A stretch of DNA of 64,000 nucleotides, from positions 1-64,000 of the forward strand of contig NZ_LMCM01000005.1 of NCBI RefSeq assembly GCF_001426245.1, in the 5' to 3' direction. Shown piece by piece: positions 57,895 to 64,000 of the stretch. The notes under the pieces were generated by a model. That model had not been told where the DNA came from and did not search any database. It saw nothing but the letters and a program-made list of their open reading frames with translations. The position numbers and the translations under genes are program-made. The DNA comes from Phycicoccus sp. Root101. GTDB lineage: Bacteria; Actinomycetota; Actinomycetes; Actinomycetales; Dermatophilaceae. Each line of letters opens with the position of its first letter. Position 1 is the stretch's first letter.

Positions 57895-58164
57895 CCCTGG
57901 TACGGCTGGGGCTGGTGGTGTCCAGGGTGGTGTCCAGCCGGGGGTACGCCATCCGGCTGAGCCGCTGCCTCGACCCGCGCTCCTAGTCTGCTTCCACGAC
58001 CCATCCCCCACGGTCGCAGCTGGGCTGTGCCCGTGCTGACGTCGTCGGGCGACGCCTTGCGCGTGCCCGACGATCCCAGATGCCCCGTCGCCGGACACCC
58101 CCCTCACCCGGCGGCGGGGCATCGCCCTTTTCGCCCCTGCGTCCGCGGCCGATAGCCTTGCGCG
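57895..58164. other. 270-bp intergenic region between guaB and guaB3
   Basis: Contains a 9-bp hairpin (58042-58050 with 58065-58073) followed by the 16-bp terminator stem at 58079-58123. No supported coding region. A 12-base direct repeat (GGTGGTGTCCAG) occurs at about 57918-57944. Confidence 0.7.
58079..58123 (+). terminator. guaB terminator
   Basis: 16-bp stem with one T-G wobble (58079-58094 and 58108-58123), followed by GCCCTTTT. This is the most canonical terminator in the window. Confidence 0.9.
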
Positions 58165-59286
58165 GTGACTGAGATCGAGATCGGCCGAGGCAAGCGCGGC
58201 CGTCGGGCCTACTCCTTCGACGACATCGCCGTCGTCCCGTCCCGCCGCACGCGCGACCCCGAGGAGGTGTCGGTGGGCTGGCAGATCGATGCCTACCACT
58301 TCGACATCCCGGTCATCGCCGCTCCGATGGACTCGGTGATGAGTCCCGAGTCGGCCATCAAGCTCGGCAACCTCGGCGGCCTGCCGGTGCTCGACCTCGA
58401 GGGCCTGTGGACGCGGTACGACGACCCGACGCCGCTGCTCGCCGAGATCGCGACGCTGGACCCCGCGACCGCGACCGCGCGGATGCAGGAGATCTACGCG
58501 GCCGAGATCCAGCCCGAGCTCATCGTCGAACGGCTCAAGCAGGTCCGTGCGGCCGGCGTGACCGTGGCGGGGGCGCTCAGCCCGCAGCGCACGCAGCAGT
58601 TCTGGAAGCACGTCGTCGACGCCGGGGTCGACCTGTTCGTCATCCGTGGCACCACGGTGAGTGCCGAGCACGTCTCCGGCCGTGCCGAGCCGCTCAACCT
58701 CAAGCGCTTCATCTACGAGCTGGACGTGCCCGTCATCGTCGGCGGCGCCGCGTCGTACACGGCGGCGCTGCACCTCATGCGCACCGGTGCCGCCGGTGTC
58801 CTCGTCGGCTTCGGTGGGGGAGCGGCGCACACCACGCGGCGCACCCTGGGCATCCACGCCCCGATGGCCAGCGCCATCGCCGACGTGGCCGCGGCGCGTC
58901 GTGACTACCTCGACGAGTCCGGCGGCCGCTACGTGCACGTCATCGCCGACGGAGGCATGGGCGACAGCGGTGACATCGTCAAGGCCGTGGCCTGTGGCGC
59001 CGACGCGGTCATGCTCGGTGCGGCGCTCGCGCGGGCGACCGACGCACCCGGTCGCGGGCTGCACTGGGGTCCCGAGGCGCACCACCAGGAGCTGCCGCGC
59101 GGCTCGCGCGTGGAGGTGGGCGCCGTGGCCCCGCTCGAGCAGATCCTGTTCGGGCCCGGCCGCACCGCCACCGGCCAGACGAACCTCATCGGTGCCCTGC
59201 GCCGCGCGATGGCGACGACGGGCTACTCCGACCTCAAGGAGTTCCAGCGCGTCGAGGTCGTCGTGGCCCCCTACCAGGCCACCTGA
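58165..59286 (+). CDS. guaB3: GuaB3-type IMP dehydrogenase-related protein
   Basis: 373 residues from GTG 58165. The TIM barrel is GuaB-like (SFDDIAVVPSRRTRD, APMDSVMSPESAIKL), but there are no CBS domains and the catalytic cysteine loop is replaced by GGGAAHTTR. This is the conserved actinobacterial/cyanobacterial GuaB3 group, which by family knowledge may act as a GMP reductase-like or other purine enzyme. It lies directly after guaB, as in mycobacteria. Confidence 0.9.
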   Translation: MTEIEIGRGKRGRRAYSFDDIAVVPSRRTRDPEEVSVGWQIDAYHFDIPVIAAPMDSVMSPESAIKLGNLGGLPVLDLEGLWTRYDDPTPLLAEIATLDPATATARMQEIYAAEIQPELIVERLKQVRAAGVTVAGALSPQRTQQFWKHVVDAGVDLFVIRGTTVSAEHVSGRAEPLNLKRFIYELDVPVIVGGAASYTAALHLMRTGAAGVLVGFGGGAAHTTRRTLGIHAPMASAIADVAAARRDYLDESGGRYVHVIADGGMGDSGDIVKAVACGADAVMLGAALARATDAPGRGLHWGPEAHHQELPRGSRVEVGAVAPLEQILFGPGRTATGQTNLIGALRRAMATTGYSDLKEFQRVEVVVAPYQAT

Positions 59287-59301
59287 GCCCCGCCCGACGC
59301 C

Positions 59302-59345
59302 ACGACGGCGGCCCCACCGGAGACCTCCGGGAGGGCCGCCGTCGT
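59302..59345 (+). terminator. guaB3 terminator
   Basis: 13-bp perfect stem (59302-59314 with 59333-59345) with an inner CCGGAG/CTCCGG stem. Confidence 0.85.
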
Positions 59346-59370
59346 CGTCACGGGACCGTGAGATCCCGCT

Positions 59371-59389
59371 AACTTACTACTGGTAATAA
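59371..59389. promoter_or_regulatory. Second copy of the TetR operator-like motif
   Basis: AACTTACTACTGGTAATAA matches the palindrome at 1230-1248 at 14 of 19 positions, including AACTTACT and TGGTAA. It lies 26 bp before the aldehyde dehydrogenase ATG. This suggests regulation by the TetR protein encoded at 531-1202, or a close paralogue elsewhere. Confidence 0.6.
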
Positions 59390-59415
59390 CCGTGGGGCCC
59401 ACCTACGCTGCCCCT

Positions 59416-61008
59416 ATGGCTCCCGAGCTCATCGCCGACCCCGAGACCGACCCCACTGCGACGTATGCCGTGGACCCGGCCCTCGTCCGACGGCTGGCCA
59501 GGAGGGTGGTCGCCGCGCCGCGTGCGGAGCACCACGTGAGCCACACCCCGATGACCGGCGCGCCCCTGGCGTCGCTGCCGCTGTCCACCCGTGAGGACGT
59601 CGTCGTGGCGGTCGACGCGGCGCGGGCGGCCCAGCGCGCGTGGTCCCGCACGCCGATGGAGGTCCGCGAGCGGATCATGCTGCGCTACCACGACCTCGTC
59701 CTGGACCGGCAGGTCGAGCTGCTCGACGTCGTCCAGCTCGAGTCGGGCAAGACGCGGGGTCAGGCGTTCGAGGAGGTCGCCGACGTCGCACTGGTGGCCC
59801 GGCACTACGGCCGCTCGGCGGCGGCATACCTGCGTCCGAAGCGGCGGGCCGGACTGTTCCCGGTGCTGACACAGTCGACCGAGCACCACCACCCGCGCGG
59901 GGTTGTGGGGATCGTCAGCCCGTGGAACTACCCGCTGTCCCTGGCCATCACCGACGCCATCCCGGCGATCATGGCGGGCAACGCGGTGGTCCTTCGCCCC
60001 GACCTCCAGGCCTCGCTCACGGCGCTGCAGGCGGTGCAGCTGCTCACCGAGGCGGGTCTGCCCGAGTCGGTGCTGCAGGTCGTGCTCGGTGACGGGCCGA
60101 CGGTGGGGCAGGCCGTCGTCGACCTCGCGGACTACGTCTGCTTCACCGGTTCCACGGCGACCGGGCGCAGCGTCGCGACGTCCGTGGCGGGACGCCTCGC
60201 CGGGTACTCCCTCGAGCTCGGTGGCAAGAACGCGATGTACGTCGCCGACGACGCCGACCTCGACAAGGCCGTCGCGGGGGCGGTGCGCGCGTGCTTCTCC
60301 TCGGCCGGGCAGCTGTGCATCTCGGTGGAGCGGCTCATCGTGCACGAGAGCGTCGCCGACGAGTTCACGAGCCGGTTCGTCGAGGCGGTGGGGGCGATGA
60401 GCCTGGGGCCGGCGCTGGAGTTCGGCACCGACATGGGTTCGCTGGTCTCCGCGGCGCAGCTCGCCCGCGTGACCGCGCACGTCGACGACGCCCGCGCCAA
60501 GGGGGCGCGCGTGCTCACCGGTGGCCGGGCCAGGCCCGACCTGGGGCCCTTCTTCTACGAGCCGACCGTCCTCGCGGGGGTCTCCGCGGCGATGGACGTG
60601 CGCGACGACGAGACGTTCGGCCCCGTCGTGGCGATCTACCGCGTGCACAGCGACGACGAGGCGATCCGTCTCGCCAACGACACCGACTACGGCCTGAACG
60701 CCTCGGTCTGGACCCGTGACGTCGCCCGCGGACGCCGCATCGGGACGGCCATCGCGGTCGGCACGGTCAACGTCAACGAGGGGTATGCCGCCGCGTGGGG
60801 GAGCGTGGCCGCGCCGATGGGCGGGATGAAGCAGTCCGGTGTCGGGCGCCGCCACGGGTCCGAGGGCATCCTCAAGTACACCGAGTCGCAGAACGTCACA
60901 GCGCAGCACGTCCTGCCGATCGCCCCCTCCCTGGGCCTGTCCGAGGAGGCGTACGCCCGGGTGATGACCGCGGCCCTGCGCACCCTGAAGGCGGTCGGCC
61001 GCCGATGA
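59416..61008 (+). CDS. Succinate-semialdehyde dehydrogenase-type aldehyde dehydrogenase
   Basis: 530 residues from ATG 59416. The catalytic cysteine is C301 (SSAGQLCISVE) and the general base E267 in ELGGKN; SPWNYPLSLAITDAIPA and GVGRRHGSEGILKYTESQN are GabD2-like. It oxidises an aldehyde to an acid with NAD(P)+; succinate semialdehyde is a family guess. The GMC oxidase gene overlaps its stop (ATGA), so an alcohol-to-aldehyde-to-acid pair is plausible. The preceding operator-like motif suggests TetR control. Confidence 0.88.
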   Translation: MAPELIADPETDPTATYAVDPALVRRLARRVVAAPRAEHHVSHTPMTGAPLASLPLSTREDVVVAVDAARAAQRAWSRTPMEVRERIMLRYHDLVLDRQVELLDVVQLESGKTRGQAFEEVADVALVARHYGRSAAAYLRPKRRAGLFPVLTQSTEHHHPRGVVGIVSPWNYPLSLAITDAIPAIMAGNAVVLRPDLQASLTALQAVQLLTEAGLPESVLQVVLGDGPTVGQAVVDLADYVCFTGSTATGRSVATSVAGRLAGYSLELGGKNAMYVADDADLDKAVAGAVRACFSSAGQLCISVERLIVHESVADEFTSRFVEAVGAMSLGPALEFGTDMGSLVSAAQLARVTAHVDDARAKGARVLTGGRARPDLGPFFYEPTVLAGVSAAMDVRDDETFGPVVAIYRVHSDDEAIRLANDTDYGLNASVWTRDVARGRRIGTAIAVGTVNVNEGYAAAWGSVAAPMGGMKQSGVGRRHGSEGILKYTESQNVTAQHVLPIAPSLGLSEEAYARVMTAALRTLKAVGRR

Positions 61009-62723
61009 CCGGCCCGGTCGAGAGCTCATCCAGCCTGCCCGCGGGCAGCCACGTCGACGTGATCGTGGTCGGCTCCGGTTTCGGCGGGTCGGTCACCGCG
61101 CTGCGCCTCGTGGAGAAGGGGTACCGCGTCCACGTCATCGAGTCGGGCCGCCGGTTCCGCGACGAGGACTTCGCCAGGACGTCCTGGGACGTGCGCAGCT
61201 ACCTGTGGGCGCCGAAGCTGAAATGCTTTGGGGTGCAACGGATCCACCGTCTCCCGGACGTCATGGTCCTGGCTGGTGCCGGTGTCGGCGGTGGTTCGCT
61301 CAACTACGCCAACACCCTCTACGTCCCGCCGGAGTCGTTCTTCCGTGACCCGCAGTGGAACGACATCACCGACTGGCAGTCCGAGCTCGAGCAGCACTAC
61401 GCGACGGCGTCGACGATGCTCGGCGTCGTCACGAACCCGTGCGAGGGCATCGTCGAGGACGTCATGCGCCGCACCGCCGAGGACATGGGCGTCGGCGACA
61501 CCTTCCGCAAGACGCCGACCGGGGTGTTCTACGGCATGCCGGGGCGGACCGTCCCCGACCCGTACTTCGGCGGTGCCGGGCCCGAGCGCACGGGCTGCAC
61601 CCAGTGCGGCAACTGCATGGTCGGCTGCCGGGTGGGCGCCAAGAACACGCTCGTCAAGAACTACCTCGCGCTGGCGGAGAAGCTCGGTGCCACCATCGAG
61701 CCGATGCGCACCGTCGTGCGGGTGGCCCCGCGCCGGGGCGGCGGGTATGCCGTGTCGCACGAGGCGACGGGGGCATGGCTGTGGCGCGACCGGCGGTCCG
61801 TGACCGCCGACCAGGTGGTGTTCGCCGGCGGGACCTGGGGCACCCAGAAGCTGCTGCACACGCTGCGCCAGAACGGTGTCCTGCCGCGGCTGTCCTCGCG
61901 GCTCGGGCACCTCACCCGCACCAACTCCGAGGCGCTCAACGGGGTGATGGTCGAGAAGGTCCCGCGCGGGGAGAACCTGTCGAAGGGTGTGGCGATCACC
62001 TCGTCGTTCCACCCCACGGCCGACACCCACGTCGAGAACTGCCGGTACGGCCCGGGCTCCAACCTGATGGGCGCGATGGCGACGATCCTCGTCCCCGGCG
62101 ACCGGCTGCCCCGCCCGCTGCAGTTCCTCGTCGAGGCGGCGAAGCACCCGGTCGTCTTCGTGCGCTCCCTGTCGCAGTACCGCTGGAGCGAGCGCACGAT
62201 CATCGGGCTGATCATGCAGAACCGCGACAACTCCTTGAACGTCACCGGGACCAAGAGCCTCCTCGGTGGACGAGGCCTCACCTCACGCCAGGGCCACGGC
62301 GAGCCGAACCCGACGTACATCCCCGCAGGGCAGGAGGCGATGAAGGCCGTGGCCGCCAGGCTCTCCGAGGCGACCGGTCTGCGCGCCTTCGCCGGGGGGA
62401 GCATCGGCGAGGTGGTCAACATCCCGATGACCGCGCACTTCCTCGGCGGCGTGACGATCGGCTCCAGCCCTGACCGCGGGGTCATCGACGGCTACCAGCG
62501 GGTCTGGAACTACCCCGAACTGCACGTCGTCGACGGCTCCGCGATCTCCGCGAACCTCGGGGTGAACCCGTCGCTGAGCATCACCGCCCAGGCCGAGCGG
62601 GCCATGTCGCTGTGGCCCAACAAGGGTGAGCAGGACCCGAGGCCCGCCCAGGACGAGGGCTACCGCGCGGTGGAGCCGGTCAAGGCGGCCAACCCCGCGG
62701 TGACGAGGTACGGCGCGGCCTGA
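61005..62723 (+). CDS. GMC oxidoreductase, ChoD-like, with cysteine cluster
   Basis: 572 residues from ATG 61005. The FAD-binding start VIVVGSGFGGSVTALRL is followed by a GMC body and the C-terminal VVDGSAISANLGVNPSLSITAQAERAM. Four cysteines, C198-x2-C201-x2-C204-x3-C208 (TGCTQCGNCMVGC), form a ferredoxin-like spacing. Mycobacterial ChoD, a related protein with doubtful cholesterol-oxidase activity, sits in the same context after guaB3. The true substrate is unknown; steroid or lipid alcohols are possible. Confidence 0.85.
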   Translation: MTGPVESSSSLPAGSHVDVIVVGSGFGGSVTALRLVEKGYRVHVIESGRRFRDEDFARTSWDVRSYLWAPKLKCFGVQRIHRLPDVMVLAGAGVGGGSLNYANTLYVPPESFFRDPQWNDITDWQSELEQHYATASTMLGVVTNPCEGIVEDVMRRTAEDMGVGDTFRKTPTGVFYGMPGRTVPDPYFGGAGPERTGCTQCGNCMVGCRVGAKNTLVKNYLALAEKLGATIEPMRTVVRVAPRRGGGYAVSHEATGAWLWRDRRSVTADQVVFAGGTWGTQKLLHTLRQNGVLPRLSSRLGHLTRTNSEALNGVMVEKVPRGENLSKGVAITSSFHPTADTHVENCRYGPGSNLMGAMATILVPGDRLPRPLQFLVEAAKHPVVFVRSLSQYRWSERTIIGLIMQNRDNSLNVTGTKSLLGGRGLTSRQGHGEPNPTYIPAGQEAMKAVAARLSEATGLRAFAGGSIGEVVNIPMTAHFLGGVTIGSSPDRGVIDGYQRVWNYPELHVVDGSAISANLGVNPSLSITAQAERAMSLWPNKGEQDPRPAQDEGYRAVEPVKAANPAVTRYGAA

Positions 62724-62736
62724 CCCCGGACGTTCG

Positions 62737-62780
62737 GAGGCGGCGGTTGGTGGGTCCCTGCACCCCGCAACCGCCGCCTC
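62737..62780. terminator. Bidirectional terminator
   Basis: 13-bp perfect stem (62737-62749 with 62768-62780) between the convergent GMC and ABC exporter genes. Confidence 0.8.
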
Positions 62781-62857
62781 TGATCGTGTGGCCCAAGATG
62801 AGCCGGGGGTGGGATCTCCAGCCACACATGAGGGTCAACGAGCGCTGGGCGCCCGGG

Positions 62858-64000
62858 TTACGCGCTCCCGCCCGATTTCTCCGAGTCGCCCCGTCCACCG
62901 GCCCCGGTGCCTCGTCCGGCGGGGGCTTCGTCGCGCCAGGACGCCCACAACGCGGCATACGCGCCGTCGGCGGCGACCAGCTCGTCGTGGGTGCCGATCT
63001 CGCTGACCAGGCCGTCCTCGACGACGGCGACGCGGTCGGCGTCGTGGGCCGTGTGCAGGCGGTGGGCGATGGCGACGACGGTGCGGCCCTGCACCACCGC
63101 GGCCAGCGACCGCTCGAGGTGGCGGGCGGCGCGCGGGTCGAGCAGGGACGTGGCCTCGTCGAGGACGAGGGTATGCGGGTCGGCGAGGACGAGCCGGGCG
63201 AGGGCGAGCTGCTGCGACTGCGCCTCGGTGAGCGCGTGCCCTCCGCTGCCGACGACGGTGTCCAGGCCGTCGGGGAGCCCCGAGGCCCAGGCCCACGCGT
63301 CGACCGCGCGCAGGGCGTCCGCCAGCTCCTCGCGGGTGGCCTGCGGCCGGGCGAGCAGGAGGTTGTCGCCGAGCGAACCCACGAAGACGTGGTGCTCCTG
63401 GGTCACCAGGGCCACCTCGCCGCGCAGCTCGCCCAGCTCGAGGTCGACCAGCGGCACGCCACCGACGTCGATCCGCCCCTCGCGGGGGCCGTCGATGCCG
63501 GCCATCAGGCGCCCGAGGGTGGACTTGCCCGCTCCGGACGGCCCCACGATGGCCAGGCGTTCGCCGGGGCGCAGGTCGAGGCTCACGCCGTGCAGCACGT
63601 CGTGGCCGGGGCGGTAGGCGTAGCGGACGTCGTCGACGGTCAGGTCCGAGCCCTCGGGGTGCTCACCGGTGGCCGTGCGGTCCGGCGGGACGGACCCGAC
63701 GCCGATGACGCGGGCGAGCGAGGTCGCGCCGACCTGGATCTCGTCGAGCCAGCTGAGCACCTCGTCGAGTGGTCCGACCATCTGCTGCAGGTAGAGCGCC
63801 ACCGCGGTCGCGGCGCCGGCCGTGATGTGGCCGTTCATCGCGAGCCAGCCACCCCAGAGGACGGCAGCGGCGGTCGGCACGTAGTAGCCGAACACCACCG
63901 ACGGGAACCACCGCAGCCGCAGCCCCAGGGTGTACCGCTCGGCGCGGTAGCACTCGCGCAGGGCCTCGTGGAACCGGTGCCGACGTACGCCCGCGAGCGA
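62858..64000 (-). CDS. ABC exporter, membrane-fused ATPase (5' end outside window)
   Basis: The frame runs off the end of the window, so the N-terminal membrane part is missing. The remaining ~381 residues start in the membrane domain (helices with WFPSVVFGYYVPTAAAVLWGG) and contain the ATPase domain: Walker A GPSGAGKST, Q-loop VTQEHHVF, an unusual signature region LTEAQSQQLALARLVLADP, Walker B TLVLDEATS and H-loop IAHRLHT. The LTEAQ replaces LSGGQ. Such half-transporters export lipids, peptides or drugs; the substrate is unknown. Confidence 0.88.
   Translation of the reverse strand, partial: SLAGVRRHRFHEALRECYRAERYTLGLRLRWFPSVVFGYYVPTAAAVLWGGWLAMNGHITAGAATAVALYLQQMVGPLDEVLSWLDEIQVGATSLARVIGVGSVPPDRTATGEHPEGSDLTVDDVRYAYRPGHDVLHGVSLDLRPGERLAIVGPSGAGKSTLGRLMAGIDGPREGRIDVGGVPLVDLELGELRGEVALVTQEHHVFVGSLGDNLLLARPQATREELADALRAVDAWAWASGLPDGLDTVVGSGGHALTEAQSQQLALARLVLADPHTLVLDEATSLLDPRAARHLERSLAAVVQGRTVVAIAHRLHTAHDADRVAVVEDGLVSEIGTHDELVAADGAYAALWASWRDEAPAGRGTGAGGRGDSEKSGGSA

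Overview
The window is very GC-rich, gene-dense chromosomal DNA from an actinobacterium. The evidence is frequent GTG starts, a WhiB regulator, mycothiol conjugate amidase (mca), a groES-groEL pair whose GroEL has a His-rich tail, two CIRCE boxes and an MCE-family gene. Gene style and content fit an Intrasporangiaceae-like micrococcalean, but that family assignment is an inference. I saw no phage, insertion sequence, integrase, CRISPR array or rRNA. One tRNA is present.

Layout. 1-3.6 kb: the tail of an MCE-family lipid-import protein, a TetR regulator, and a divergent operon of a Baeyer-Villiger-type flavin monooxygenase and an SDR dehydrogenase, followed by a tRNA with a UAA anticodon. 3.7-24.8 kb: housekeeping and salvage genes. 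These include an EEP-family nuclease, a Bax-inhibitor-1 protein, thiolase, an SGNH hydrolase, transsulfuration genes cbs and metB, a cobalamin-binding protein, msrA, a MutL-like ASKHA protein, a ferric-reductase-like protein, threonine ammonia-lyase, greA, a DUF4307 protein, mca, a hemolysin III protein, a thioesterase and a cis-prenyltransferase. The order thiolase, SGNH, cbs, metB, greA, DUF4307, mca, small membrane protein, hemolysin III, cis-prenyltransferase follows the order I remember around M. tuberculosis Rv1074c-Rv1086. 25-30.2 kb: PhoH2 (PIN-PhoH), an exported SLT-like protein behind an unusual leader, fumarase and pantothenate kinase. 30.3-40.4 kb: glmS, acpS, nnr, an MFS transporter, and a tightly overlapping operon alr, alpha/beta hydrolase, tsaE, tsaB, rimI, tsaD (cell-wall precursor and t6A-tRNA synthesis).

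40.5-48.7 kb: an exported GH3 protein, a GntR/membrane-protein pair, nucleoside hydrolase plus ribokinase (ribose salvage), an exported M15-like protein, a THUMP-like methyltransferase and a GNAT enzyme with a slippage-prone N-terminus. 48.7-51.1 kb: the heat-shock locus with two CIRCE operators, groES and groEL1. 51.2-55.6 kb: a leaderless PadR regulator, an ABC ATPase, an FtsX-type permease interrupted by a 37-C homopolymer, and a sigma-factor-like protein fused to a membrane anchor. 55.6-62.7 kb: an S4 RNA-binding protein, a WhiB3-like regulator, guaB, guaB3, an SSADH-type aldehyde dehydrogenase and a ChoD-like GMC oxidoreductase. The run tsa genes, groES, groEL1, whiB, guaB, guaB3, choD matches the gene order I recall for M. 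tuberculosis Rv3423c-Rv3409c. The window ends inside an ABC exporter gene.

The most interesting points are: (i) nearly the same palindromic operator lies in front of the monooxygenase/SDR operon (with its TetR) and in front of the SSADH/GMC operon 58 kb away, suggesting one redox regulon; (ii) the 37-C tract that breaks the permease; (iii) a class-I-shaped tRNA carrying a leucine UAA anticodon; (iv) the sigma-like/transmembrane fusion; (v) a terminator-like hairpin in the leader of the SLT-like gene.
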